64,000 nt of DNA from Nocardiopsis mwathae. Its GTDB lineage: Bacteria; Actinomycetota; Actinomycetes; Streptosporangiales; Streptosporangiaceae. Below are positions 7,891 through 16,474 of this stretch, piece after piece. Under the pieces are notes generated by a model. The model made no database searches. It worked only from the letters and a program-made list of their open reading frames with translations, and was not told where the DNA came from. The stretch is from positions 4,650,001-4,714,000 of the forward strand of contig NZ_JACHDS010000001.1 of NCBI RefSeq assembly GCF_014201195.1, given 5' to 3'. Both the position numbers and the translations under genes were made by a program. Each line of letters opens with the position of its first letter. Position 1 is the first letter of the stretch.

Positions 7891-9075
7891 ATGTCCATGG
7901 AACGCGAGTTGGCCGAAGAACTAGGGACACAGGAGAGCTGAGCCCTGGAGTTCGAACGCAAGGCCAAGGACCGCGAAGCCATCCGTAAGGCGATCTGCGC
8001 GCTGGCCAACGACCTCGCCGGTGCAGGCGGTGGCGACCTTGTCATCGGAGTCAGGGATGACGGTACCGTCGACCCGGATCTCGACACATCGGACGCGGCT
8101 CTTCTTGACCTCGCCCAAATCCGTGATGAGGGCACGATCCTGGACCGTCCGTCCATGACTGTGCAGAAGGATCTGTTCCGCGGTCAGCCCGTGATCAGGA
8201 TCCACGTCGAGGCTTCACATACACCTCCCGTCCGTCTGAACGGGGTCGCGTGGGTACGCCCGGGTCCTCTCACGAAGCGCGCTTCAGCGGAGGACGAACG
8301 GATGCTCGTTGAGCGGAGGAGGAGTCGATGGCTACCCTTCGACAACCATCCGGTTCCGGGGAGCTGCACGCACGACCTCGACATGCGCCTGTTTCGCGGC
8401 ACCTACCTCCCCTCCGCTGTCGATACCCAGGTCATTGAGGAGAACGGACGCCCCGAGGAGCAGCAGCTCGCTTCCCTGAATCTCCTCTCCCCGTCCGGGG
8501 AGGCGACGGTGCTTGGTCTGATCCTCCTCGGGATGGACCCGACGCGTTTCTTCGCCGGCGCGTACACACAGTTCGTCCGATATGAGGGTGATTCTGTCGA
8601 CAGCGCTGTGATCGACGAGCAGGAGCTTCGCCTGAACGTAGTGGACACCGCCCAGCGGCTGGAAGTGCTCCTCAAGGGCCATACCCACACTCATCTCGCG
8701 AATGTGAGCGGATTCCGAGAACGCTCTCAGCCTGACTATCCGATCGCTGCCCTGCGCGAGGCGTGCATGAACGCCCTCATGCACCGGAACTATGAGTCAT
8801 CGAACGCCCCCACCCGAATCCAGTGGTTTGCGGACCGGGTGGAGGTCGCCAACCCTGGCGGCCCCTATGGCCAAGTGAAGGCGAACAACTTCGACCGGAT
8901 CAACGACTACCGAAACCCTTCTCTGGCTGGCGCGATGAAGAACCTGGGGTATGTCAACCGGTTCGGACGCGGTATCGGCCGCATGCGGGCCGAGCTTGAG
9001 CGCAACGGAAATCCTCCACCGAAATTCGACGTTAACGATAATTCGTGGGTGGTCGTGATGAGGAAGACGAAATGA
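7891..9075 (+). pseudogene. Schlafen-like (AlbA_2) ATP-binding protein gene with early stop
   Basis: From ATG 7891 the frame reads 16 codons, hits TGA at 7939-7941, then continues in the same frame to 9075. The continuation carries a full AlbA_2/Schlafen-type domain ('ALEFERKAKDREAIRKAICA', 'GGGDLVIGVRDDGTVDP') and a C-terminal HATPase_c_4 domain ('ALREACMNALMHRNY', 'RVEVANPGG', 'YVNRFGRGIGRM'). Members act as DNA-binding regulators or stand-alone ATP-binding proteins. The TGA replaces one codon just before 'ALEF'. A CTG at 7945, eight bases after AGGAGAG, could allow a non-standard restart, and ATG 8155 would drop most of the first domain. It ends in an ATGA overlap with the next gene. Confidence 0.75.
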
Positions 9076-10099
9076 CGTCCATCGCACTGTTCAACAACAA
9101 AGGAGGTGTAGGAAAGACGACCCTTGTTTATCACCTCGCCCACATGTACCAACGACAGGGCGCGAGGGTGCTTGCCGTCGACTTGGACCCGCAGTCCAAC
9201 CTCACGTCGATGTTCCTGGGCGAGGACGACTTAGCACAGCTGTGGCACGAGGAGGAACCAACATTCCAATACCAGCAAGGACTAATCCCCGCCATACGGG
9301 CAGAGAATGATGGAACCGTTGCCCAGGCCGTCAAGCCGATCATCGAAGGGACCGGCGATGTGGAGCTCATACGCCCGGTCGAAATCACGGAGAGACTTTG
9401 GCTGCTGCCCGGCGACCTCGAACTGAGCAGATTCGAGGATGATCTGTCCCAGTCGTGGGGTCTGACCTTCAAGGGAGACCCAAGGCGCTGCGGGCTACAA
9501 CCGCCTTTTATCGAATCATCCAGTCGGCCCGACGTGACGTCACCCCTGACATTGTCCTGATAGATATCGGCCCCAACCTCGGTGCGATCAACCGGGCGGC
9601 GCTGCTGTCCTCGGACACCATTCTCATGCCCCTCGCTGCGGACCTGTTCTCGCTACGCGGCCTCCGCAACCTCGGCCCGGCGCTCCGTGAGTGGCAGAGG
9701 GACTGGCAGGAGGTGGTGGCGCCCCGTATCCCGGAACAGATCGAGGCCCATGCGGGTGACGTACGACCTTTGGGATACGTCACCATGCAGCCGATCGTCC
9801 GAGTCGACCGCCCACTCGTTTCCTACCAGCGCTGGCTGGAGCGCATCCCTCTGGTATACGACCGGTGCGTTCTCGGCAACGACCCGCCCTCAGCCGCTGC
9901 GGATAACGAGATCGCGACCATACGTAATTACCGCAGCCTAATGCCACTGGCACACGACGCTCGCAAGCCCATGTTCGATCTGCGTCCTGCGGATGGCGCG
10001 ATGGGCAGCACATTGAGCTACGTCCAAACCTGCCGCAGCGAATTCGAAGAACTGACTCGAAAAATCGACGCGCGGTTGGCCGCCGTGGCCACAGAGTAA
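9072..10099 (+). pseudogene. ParA-like ATPase gene with a frameshift
   Basis: ATG 9072 overlaps the stop of the preceding gene. The first segment has the deviant Walker A 'NNKGGVGKTTLVYHLA' and 'VLAVDLDPQSNLTSMFLG'. After 'GLTFKGDP' near 9478 the frame is lost. The continuation lies in another frame: 'ALRATTAFYRIIQSA', 'DIVLIDIGPNLGAINRAALL' (Walker B region) and a C-terminal helix. One missing C in the CCC run at about 9479-9481 restores a single reading frame of about 343 codons. Intact, it would be a ParA/MinD-type ATPase acting with the ATP-binding protein upstream. It is either a pseudogene or a sequencing error in a C-run. Confidence 0.75.
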
Positions 10100-10194
10100 G
10101 ACACCCTGGTGGGCATCGGGTGGTCGCCGTTAGATGGTCGATGCGAGTTCGCTGAAACGGCTCCAGGCACGGCCGATTCCCGATCCTGCCCTTC

Positions 10195-10258
10195 CGTTGA
10201 TCTCGGCGGAGCGCACCGAATCCAGCCGATCATCCGGGGCACTCCGCCGAGATCAACG
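10195..10258. repeat. Palindromic intergenic repeat, type CGTTGATCTCGG (copy 1)
   Basis: A perfect 17-bp inverted repeat (arms 10195-10211 and 10242-10258) encloses a 30-base centre, in the gap between the ParA-like gene and the convergent MerR gene. The arm begins CGTTGATCTCGG, the same outer sequence as the 29-bp palindrome at 44172-44243. It may serve as a bidirectional terminator or be a dispersed element. Confidence 0.65.
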
Positions 10259-10284
10259 CAGGACCCGGTGACGGCACTCACGTC

Positions 10285-11121
10285 CTACTGGGGGTCGACG
10301 AGGTCGAAGAACCGTCCCATGGCCTTCCTCTGGGCGGGTGACGGCCGGTGGCCTGACATCAAGGCCTCCATGTGGAGGCCGAACGTCTCCTCGTCGATCT
10401 CGTCGTCTGCGGACTCGCTCGGCAGCTTCTCAAGGAGTGCGTCGATGTCGATTCCCCGGGCGAGTTCGGCCTCCTTGACCGCATTGCAGTACGCGGCCTG
10501 TTCGCGGGCATACTCCTCCACCCGCGGATCGTCGGGCTCGGCGTCAGCCAGGTCGTCGTAGAGCCGGACGAGCCGATCGCCCCACGTTGCCAGCCGCTCG
10601 TCGTTCTGCACCAGGCTCTGGGTGACCGCGTCAAGCGCGGCCTTGTCGGCGCCTACGACCTTTTCCAAGAGCAATGCCAATTCCAGGCCCTCACCACTGA
10701 TGCGCACGCCGCCGACCTCTGCCAAGAGCGCACGGACCTCTTCCGAAGCGCTGGCGCCGATCAGCCCCGGCGAACTCCCTGCCTCACGCAGCCGCCGGAC
10801 CGCCTCGCGCTGGGCGCGGATCTTCTCTTCCTGGCGGCTCAGCGTCCGCTCCAGCTCCCCGAGGATCTCCTCCTGCTCGTGCGCGCCCGCGATGGCATCG
10901 CCGATCTCGGGCAGGGTCAGCCCCAGCTCGGCCAGCTTGCGGATCCACAGCAGCCGCGCGATGTCGGGTAGCCGGTACACCCTGCGCCCACCGGAGTCGC
11001 GCTCGGCCTCCGGGAGCAGTCCCACCTGGTGGTAGTGCCGAATGGTGCGCGTCGACACCCCGGCCAACCGTGCCACCTGGCCGATCGCCAGCCGCTGAGT
11101 TCCAAAGTTCTCCCTGGTCAT
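10285..11121 (-). CDS. MerR-family transcriptional regulator
   Basis: The 278-residue protein has an N-terminal MerR winged helix at residues 11-80: 'LAIGQVARLAGVSTRTIRHY', 'GLLPEAERDSGGRRVYRLPD' and 'LWIRKLAELGLTLPEIGDA'. A long coiled-coil helix follows (about 85-115). The roughly 150-residue C-terminal effector domain has no cysteine metal-binding motif, so a metal sensor is unlikely and a small-molecule or light/stress sensor is more likely. A near-perfect palindrome with CTTGAC/GTCAAG arms, the usual MerR operator form, lies directly upstream at 11135-11155. Autoregulation is therefore likely. The target beyond itself is not known. Confidence 0.9.
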   Translation of the reverse strand: MTRENFGTQRLAIGQVARLAGVSTRTIRHYHQVGLLPEAERDSGGRRVYRLPDIARLLWIRKLAELGLTLPEIGDAIAGAHEQEEILGELERTLSRQEEKIRAQREAVRRLREAGSSPGLIGASASEEVRALLAEVGGVRISGEGLELALLLEKVVGADKAALDAVTQSLVQNDERLATWGDRLVRLYDDLADAEPDDPRVEEYAREQAAYCNAVKEAELARGIDIDALLEKLPSESADDEIDEETFGLHMEALMSGHRPSPAQRKAMGRFFDLVDPQ

Positions 11122-11134
11122 GCCACCAGAGAAC

Positions 11135-11155
11135 CACTTGACGCTGCGTCAAGTG
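11135..11155 (-). promoter_or_regulatory. MerR-type palindromic operator
   Basis: CACTTGACGC-T-GCGTCAAGTG is a perfect 10-bp inverted repeat with a one-base centre, 13 bases before the MerR start codon. The TTGAC element inside it can serve as a -35 box, and MerR operators typically sit between -35 and -10. It lies between divergent genes, so it could also influence the creatininase-family gene. Confidence 0.75.
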
Positions 11156-11256
11156 CAACTTCGGAATCCGAGCGCACGGGACTCGGCCCGGGGGCCCTCG
11201 GCGTCGGTAGCCTGGCCGGTTGTCGGGGCGGGTCCCGACCGGTACCGGGAGGGTTC

Positions 11257-11982
11257 ATGGACGGACATTCCAAGCAGCTGCTGCCCCTGGACACGTCGGC
11301 CGACGCCGAGCGGTATCGGGGTCGTGTGGCGCTGCTGCCCATCGGGAGCTTCGAGCAGCACGGGCCCTACCTGCCCTCGGTCACGGACACGGTGATCGCG
11401 TGCACCATCGCCGGCGAGGTCGCCGCGGCCTACGGCGTGCAGGTGCTGCCGCCGGTGACGGTGTCCTGTTCGCACGAGCACGAGGCGTGGCCGGGGACGG
11501 TGAGCATCTCCGCGGCGACCCTCGTCGCGGTCGTACGCGACATCGCCGCGTCCGTGCGGCGCTCCGGGGCGGCGGGGCTCGTGCTGGTGAACGGGCACGG
11601 CGGGAACTACGTGCTGGGAAACGTCGTCCAGGAGGCGCGGGGGACGATGGCGCTCTTCCCCGGGCTGCACGACTGGCAGGCGGCGCGGGCGGCGGCCGGT
11701 CTGGAGACCTCTCTCGACACCGACATGCACGCCGGGGAGCTGGAGACCTCCGTCCTCCTGCACGCTCACCCGGACATGGTGCGGGAGGGGTACGCGTCCG
11801 CCGACTCCGTGGCCGATGAGCGCCCGCACCTGCTCACCCTCGGGCTGGAGGCCTACACCGGCTCCGGGGTGGTGGGGCGGCCCTCGCTCGCCTCGGCTCG
11901 CAAGGGCAAGGCGGTGCTCGCCGGCCTGGTCGAATCGTTCGCGGCGTATCCGCCGCTGTTCACCGTCCCCCGATCCCGCTGA
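11257..11982 (+). CDS. Creatininase-family amidohydrolase
   Basis: The 241-residue protein starts at ATG 11257 behind GGGAGGG. It has the family's metal-binding residues: 'GSFEQHGPYLPSVTD' (Glu33, His35, Asp44), a central 'VLVNGHGGN' loop, and 'DMHAGELETS' further on. The family includes creatininase, the mycofactocin peptidase MftE and ArfB, which deformylates the GTP cyclohydrolase product in archaeal riboflavin/F420 synthesis. Here it lies beside a GTP cyclohydrolase II homologue lacking the usual tyrosine, so an ArfB-like formamide hydrolase role is a reasonable hypothesis, not proven. It converges on, and overlaps by 130 bases, the last gene of the minus-strand operon. Confidence 0.85.
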   Translation: MDGHSKQLLPLDTSADAERYRGRVALLPIGSFEQHGPYLPSVTDTVIACTIAGEVAAAYGVQVLPPVTVSCSHEHEAWPGTVSISAATLVAVVRDIAASVRRSGAAGLVLVNGHGGNYVLGNVVQEARGTMALFPGLHDWQAARAAAGLETSLDTDMHAGELETSVLLHAHPDMVREGYASADSVADERPHLLTLGLEAYTGSGVVGRPSLASARKGKAVLAGLVESFAAYPPLFTVPRSR

Positions 11983-12974
11983 GAGTCGGGGCTCTGTCGG
12001 CGGCGGCAGAGCAGTACGGCGACGCCGGGGAGGCTCGCGGCGAGGGCGAGGACGCCGTACGCCACGGCTGTGGCCAGGCCCAGCTCGGCTCCCAGCCCCG
12101 CCGCCCCGAACGCGGCCGCCGTCACGGCCTCGCGCGGCCCCCAGCCCGCCGCGTTCATCGGTACCGCCATCGCGAGCAGGGCGAGGATGGCGGGCGGAAG
12201 GAGTTCGGGCACGGTCGCCGTGCTCCCGACGGTCCACGCGGCGACGAGGAAGAGCGCCACGTGTCCGGCGAGGACGGCCGCCGACAGGAGGATGACCGGC
12301 GGTCCGGTGTCGCGGGTGAGCAGGGCGCTGCGGGCGTCGGCGAGTAGGCCCCGCACCGAGCGCCGCCAGCGCGGCGCGCCCCTCCCCCACACCCCCCATG
12401 CCGCGACCAGTGCTGCGACCGCGACCGCGATCAGGACCGCCCAGGAGATCCCGCCCGGCGCGAGCGTCGTCCCCCGCGCGGGCACACCGATCAGCAGGGC
12501 GGCGCCGGCGGCGGCCAGGACGACCTGTCCCGCCGTCCGTTCCAGGAGCACCGCCCGGACCCCGCGGCCGAGGTCGCCGGACGAGCGCCCGTGGTCCACA
12601 GCCCTGTGGACATCACCGAGCACCCCGGTCGGGAGAACCGCGTTCAGGAGCAGCGCGCGGTAGTAGTCGGCGAGCGCCCGCCCCATCCCCAGCCGCAGCC
12701 CCAGCGCACCGGCCACGAGCCGCCACCGCCACGCGCTCAGCACGGTCGTCACGGCTCCGATCGCCAGCGCGGCCAGCAGCGCGACCGCCGAGGCCGCGCC
12801 CCCGACGGCGCCGAGTGTCCCCGCCAGGGTTTGCGTGTCGAGCCGCCAGACGAGCACGAGCAGCAGCGCCACCGCGGCCAGCGCCCGCGCCCACGGCCAG
12901 AAGGCGTCGTGGGCGATGACCTCCCGCCAGGCTCTCCGGCCCGGCCGACGTCTGCTCCGAACGGCCCTTGCCAC
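11853..12974 (-). CDS. Lysylphosphatidylglycerol-synthase-TM-type (UPF0104) membrane protein
   Basis: From GTG 12974 (preceded by GGAGGGGAAACA) the product is 373 residues with about eight hydrophobic helices. The UPF0104/LPG_synthase_TM features are present: 'RALLLNAVLPTGVLGDVHRA', 'LERTAGQVVLAAAGAAL' and the glycine-rich 'AVPMNAAGWGPREAV'. Relatives are flippase-like or associated with glycolipid and hopanoid pathways. It is the last gene of the eight-gene operon, 103 bases after the methyltransferase gene. About 43 C-terminal residues are encoded over the convergent creatininase gene and look poorly conserved, so a late stop-codon loss is possible. Confidence 0.8.
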   Translation of the reverse strand: MARAVRSRRRPGRRAWREVIAHDAFWPWARALAAVALLLVLVWRLDTQTLAGTLGAVGGAASAVALLAALAIGAVTTVLSAWRWRLVAGALGLRLGMGRALADYYRALLLNAVLPTGVLGDVHRAVDHGRSSGDLGRGVRAVLLERTAGQVVLAAAGAALLIGVPARGTTLAPGGISWAVLIAVAVAALVAAWGVWGRGAPRWRRSVRGLLADARSALLTRDTGPPVILLSAAVLAGHVALFLVAAWTVGSTATVPELLPPAILALLAMAVPMNAAGWGPREAVTAAAFGAAGLGAELGLATAVAYGVLALAASLPGVAVLLCRRRQSPDSQRDRGTVNSGGYAANDSTRPASTALPLRAEASEGRPTTPEPV

Positions 12975-13077
12975 TGTTTCCCCTCCGTTCGTCGCCGGGC
13001 GCGGATCCGCCGAACACGCGGCTACGGGGAGCGCGGAGGTGCTCCGCCCATCATCCCTCGCGGATCGTCCGCACCGC

Positions 13078-13938
13078 TCACGCCCGCGCCCCATCGCCCG
13101 GCAGTACGAGCAGGTCGATGTGGTGCACCTCGGCCCGCAGCCGACCGGACGCGCATTCGTCCTGCCTCCACTCCACATACGGATGCGCCCGGGTGGAGAG
13201 TTCAGGGCGCTGCTCGACGGCCGCGGCGACCCACCCCTCCAGCCACCGCGCCGTCAGTGCGCGCCGGTCCGGGCCGAGCCGCCACGGGCTGGCGCTCGCG
13301 TGGACGCGGGCGCCCCACTGCCGGAAGGCGCGGGTCGCGGCGGCGGGTGCGTCCGGGCCGAGAAGGCGGCGGCCGTGAACCTCCCGTCGCTGATGGTCGT
13401 CGAACGCGGCGGCGATCTCGGCGTCGAGGGGGTGGCCGGGCGTCAGCGCGACCCGGCCGGCGACCGACAGGGTCAGCAGGGCGGCGCACCCGGCACCGGC
13501 CCACGCCTCGACCAGGGCGCCCAGCTCCTCCTCGGTGAGCAGGTCGAGCAGCGCGGAGGCGGTCACCAGGTCGGCGCCGATGAGGTCGGACGCGCGCAGG
13601 TCGGCGAGGTCGGCCAGGTGGGTCTCCACGGAGACGGGCGCCCCGTCCGCCGCCGCGGCCGGTGGCGTGCCGGCGGCGTGTGCGAGCAGGTCGGCATCGC
13701 GGTCGTGGAGGACCCAGTGCTGGGGGCCGGCCAGGCGCGGGGCGAGCCAGCGCGCCATCGAACCGGTGCCGCTGCCGAGGTCCCGGACGGTCAGGTGGGC
13801 GCCGCTCCCGCGCGGTGCCGCGGGGGCGAGATGCGCGCGGAGCGCAGCCACGAGCCCCGTGTCACGCGCGTCGGCGTCGGCCTCCTCGCGCAGGGCCAGC
13901 CAGTCGGCGGCGAAGCGGGGGGATCCGGGTTCGCTCAT
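13078..13938 (-). CDS. Class I SAM-dependent methyltransferase
   Basis: The 286-residue protein has a Rossmann methyltransferase core starting near residue 48: motif I 'VRDLGSGTGSMARWLAPRL', acidic 'HWVLHDRDADLL', and 'ADLVTASALLDLLTEEEL' as motif IV. The C-terminal half ('SPWRLGPDRRALTARWLEGW') is typical of small-molecule methyltransferases. Its ATG overlaps the stop of the glycosyltransferase gene (ATGA at 13935-13938). In this cluster it presumably methylates a pathway intermediate; the acceptor cannot be read from the sequence. Confidence 0.85.
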   Translation of the reverse strand: MSEPGSPRFAADWLALREEADADARDTGLVAALRAHLAPAAPRGSGAHLTVRDLGSGTGSMARWLAPRLAGPQHWVLHDRDADLLAHAAGTPPAAAADGAPVSVETHLADLADLRASDLIGADLVTASALLDLLTEEELGALVEAWAGAGCAALLTLSVAGRVALTPGHPLDAEIAAAFDDHQRREVHGRRLLGPDAPAAATRAFRQWGARVHASASPWRLGPDRRALTARWLEGWVAAAVEQRPELSTRAHPYVEWRQDECASGRLRAEVHHIDLLVLPGDGARA

Positions 13939-15047
13939 CGGGCATCCTCACATCGCGCTCGCAGGTCGGTCGGGCCGGGTATGCGGTCGAGGACCGCGGC
14001 CATGTCCCGGGCGGTGTCCGCCCAGGGCCGCAGCCTGTCCCGGCGACGCCGCGCCGCCGACCGCAGCCGGGCGCGCAGGTCGCCGTCGACGAGCCAGCTC
14101 CGCAGGGCGCCCGCCAGGGCCCGCACGTCGTTCGGTGGGACGAGGAGCCCGGGAACGGCGCCGCCGGCCGGCTGCCCGAGGGTGTCCGGCAGGGCCCCCA
14201 CCGCGCTCGCGATGACGGGTGTGCCGCGCGCCAGCGCCTCGGTCACGACCATCCCGAAGGTCTCGGCGCGGGACGGCAGCACGAGGACGTCGGATCCCGC
14301 GTAGGCGTCCCCGAGTGCCGCGCCGCCCAGGGGTCCGGCGAAGTGGATGCGTGCCTCCAGTCCGCTTCGTGCGACCTGGCCGCGGACACGCCGCGCGTAG
14401 GCCGACTCCGGCGCGGCCGGGCCGACGCACAGGCACTCCCAGCGCAGGTCGCCGACCTCGGCGAGTGCCGGTACGAGAATGTCGTGCCCCTTGCGCGGGG
14501 TCACCGACGCGACGCAGAGGAGTCGACGGCCGCCGTCCGTGCCCGGGGCGAGCGGCGCGCCGTCGGTGCCCGGCTCCACGGTGAAGATACGGCGCGCGTC
14601 CAGGCCGTGCCGCTCGACGAGGCCGCGTACGGCCCGCGGGCTCGTGGCGATGACGGCGCTCGCGGCGCGCAGGGTGTCCCGCTCGGCGCCGTCCAGCGCC
14701 GCGGCGCGCTCAGCACTCAGCCCGGTCTCGTCGGCCAGCGGCAGGTGCACCAGCACCGCGAGCCGGAGGCGAGGGGACCGCGGAACGATGACGTCCGGGA
14801 CACCGCAGGCCACCAGCCCGTCGAGGAGCACGGTGCCGCCGTCCGGCACGGCGTCGAGTACCTGCTCCAGCCGCGCCCGGGCGGCGGCGTCCGGTTCCGG
14901 CCACGCACCGGGGATCGCCGCCTCGCGCACGGGCCGCCCCCTGCGCGCGAGTTCCCGGTGGACGCGCCGGTCGAAGACGTTTCCTCCGCTGGGGGTGGCG
15001 GGGTCGTCCACACCGCCCGGCAGGACGAAGGTGGGCACCGCCGTCAT
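13935..15047 (-). CDS. GT-B (GT4-type) glycosyltransferase
   Basis: The start is ATG 15047, which overlaps the stop of the pterin-synthase-like gene (ATGA). The 370-residue product has the GT-B bi-domain layout. The N-terminal half includes '[17 protein letters not shown]' and '[16 protein letters not shown]'. The C-terminal GT4 donor-binding domain includes '[20 protein letters not shown]', '[20 protein letters not shown]' and the E-x7-E-like '[20 protein letters not shown]'. Retaining GT4 enzymes use nucleotide sugars. The acceptor here is probably the cluster product or its lipid carrier. The open frame extends far upstream over the pterin-synthase-like gene, but that part is not coding. 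Confidence 0.9.
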   Translation of the reverse strand: MTAVPTFVLPGGVDDPATPSGGNVFDRRVHRELARRGRPVREAAIPGAWPEPDAAARARLEQVLDAVPDGGTVLLDGLVACGVPDVIVPRSPRLRLAVLVHLPLADETGLSAERAAALDGAERDTLRAASAVIATSPRAVRGLVERHGLDARRIFTVEPGTDGAPLAPGTDGGRRLLCVASVTPRKGHDILVPALAEVGDLRWECLCVGPAAPESAYARRVRGQVARSGLEARIHFAGPLGGAALGDAYAGSDVLVLPSRAETFGMVVTEALARGTPVIASAVGALPDTLGQPAGGAVPGLLVPPNDVRALAGALRSWLVDGDLRARLRSAARRRRDRLRPWADTARDMAAVLDRIPGPTDLRARCEDAR

Positions 15048-15442
15048 AGTGCGCGCTCGTAGCTCGCCCAGGCGACGTGCGACTCGTGGAGCGTCACCCG
15101 GAGCTCGCTCACCCCGCGGGCCTGCTCGCCCAGCGCCCCGTTGGCCACTCGTTCGGCGATGCGGTCGGCGATGGCCTTGGCCAGGAATTCCGTGGTGGTG
15201 TTGACCCCGGCGAACTCCGGCTGTTCGTCCAGGTTCCGGTAGTTGAGGTCGGCGAGGACGGCGCCGAGTTCGCGGGTGGCCCGCCCTATGTCGACCACGA
15301 TCCCGTCGCCGTCGAGTTCCGGACGGCGGAACGAGGCGTCGACGATGAAGGTGGCCCCGTGGAGGGCCTGGGCAGGTCCGAAGACCTCGCCGCGGAAGCT
15401 GTGCGCGACCATGAGGTGGTCGCGGACGGTGACGCTGAACAA
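15044..15442 (-). CDS. 6-pyruvoyl-tetrahydropterin synthase/QueD-like protein lacking catalytic residues
   Basis: The 132-residue protein has the T-fold layout of PTPS/QueD. One zinc-ligand position is present ('AHSF', His14), but the canonical HGH motif reads HGA at 28-30. The catalytic cysteine position before it is Ala ('PAQALHGA'), and the Asp-His of the relay ('LDHxxLN') is replaced in 'LNYRNLDE'. The pterin-anchoring Glu ('TLHESHVAW', Glu120) is kept. It should bind a pterin-like ligand but not catalyse the standard reaction. From memory, the Streptomyces coelicolor homologue SCO6650 has the same losses and lies near an unusual GTP cyclohydrolase II. Overlaps the glycosyltransferase by four bases. 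Confidence 0.85.
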   Translation of the reverse strand: MFSVTVRDHLMVAHSFRGEVFGPAQALHGATFIVDASFRRPELDGDGIVVDIGRATRELGAVLADLNYRNLDEQPEFAGVNTTTEFLAKAIADRIAERVANGALGEQARGVSELRVTLHESHVAWASYERAL

Positions 15443-15478
15443 GAACGGCTCTCCTTCGTGTGTGGTCGGCTGCGGCGC

Positions 15479-16474
15479 CTAGTCGTCGTCTTCGACGTAG
15501 GCGATCCGGTGGCACAGGGCCGGGATCCGGCCGTCGGCGAGGCGGGGCATGACCTCGGGCAGCCGTTCGAACGGGCTCTGCCCGGTGATCAGGGTGTCGA
15601 AGGCGGGGTCGGCGAGCAGGCGCAGGGCCAGGGCGAGCCGGTCGGCGAGCGACCTGCGGTGTCTGCGCGCCGGGGAGACCGCGCCCACCTGGCTCGCCCG
15701 GATCGCCAGGCGTCGGGAGTGGAAGGACTCCCCCAGCGGTATGCGGACCGCGCGGTCGCCGTACCAGCTGAGTTCGATGACCTCGCCTTCGTCGCCGAGC
15801 AGCGCCAGGGCCCGGGCGAGCCCCTCCTCGGTGGCGCTGGCATGGAACACCAGGTCGCAGTCGCCCTCGGCGTCCTCCGGGTGCTCGAACGCGACGCCGA
15901 GGCGTTCGGCGACGGCGGCGCGCTCGGGCTCGACGTCGACGAGCCGGACGCGCACGCCGGGGACGCCCGCCAGCAGGCGGGCGACGCAGCAGCCGACCAT
16001 GCCCGCCCCCACCACGGCGATGCGGTCGCCGACGAGCGGGCGGGCGTCCCACAGCGCGTTCACCGCCGTCTCGACCGTGCCCGCCAGTACGGCCCGCGCG
16101 GCGGGGACGGCGTCCGGGAGGGGGACCACGGCTCCGGCGGGGACGACGAACCTCGTCTGGTGGGGGTAGAGGGTGAAGACGTCGCGGCCGAGGAGGTCGT
16201 CGGGCCCGTGCTCGACGGTTCCCACGTTGAGGTATCCGTACTTGACCGGGCCGGGCAGATCCCCTTCCTGGAAGGGGGCCCGCATGGCCTCCCGCTGGTT
16301 CTCCGGGACGCCGCCGCGGAACACCAGGGCCTCGGTTCCGCGGCTGACCGCCGTGTAGCGGGTGCGCACGACCACCGTGCCGGGGGCCGGGTCCGGCAGC
16401 GGAACCGACCGGATCTCGCCGACTCCCGGGGACCGCAGCCAGAAGGCGCGTGCGGTGCGCTGCATACTCCCCAT
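15479..16474 (-). CDS. MDR-type (zinc-binding dehydrogenase-like) oxidoreductase
   Basis: ATG 16474 overlaps the preceding TGA by one base (TGATG), giving 331 residues. The protein has the medium-chain dehydrogenase layout: a GroES-like N-terminus ('TVVVRTRYTAVSRGTEALVF'), then a Rossmann fold with 'IAVVGAGMVGCCVARLLAG' near residue 150 and an acidic end of strand two ('LVDVEPERAAV', NAD preference). The catalytic-zinc Cys of classical members is absent ('YTAVSRGTE'), as is the four-Cys structural lobe. This resembles the BchC-like subgroup with 'SRGTE'. The likely reaction is an NAD-dependent alcohol/ketone interconversion on a cluster intermediate. Confidence 0.85.
   Translation of the reverse strand: MGSMQRTARAFWLRSPGVGEIRSVPLPDPAPGTVVVRTRYTAVSRGTEALVFRGGVPENQREAMRAPFQEGDLPGPVKYGYLNVGTVEHGPDDLLGRDVFTLYPHQTRFVVPAGAVVPLPDAVPAARAVLAGTVETAVNALWDARPLVGDRIAVVGAGMVGCCVARLLAGVPGVRVRLVDVEPERAAVAERLGVAFEHPEDAEGDCDLVFHASATEEGLARALALLGDEGEVIELSWYGDRAVRIPLGESFHSRRLAIRASQVGAVSPARRHRRSLADRLALALRLLADPAFDTLITGQSPFERLPEVMPRLADGRIPALCHRIAYVEDDD

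Noticed and set aside
11257-11982. Mycofactocin peptidase MftE
   Set aside because: The family matches, but no mycofactocin precursor, MftB or MftC gene is present; the cyclohydrolase context favours another role.
15048-16052. Upstream extension of the glycosyltransferase frame to about 705 residues
   Set aside because: The extra part is Arg/Pro/Gly-rich out-of-frame text over the pterin-synthase-like and dehydrogenase genes; the GT-B domain starts at ATG 15047 with an ATGA overlap.
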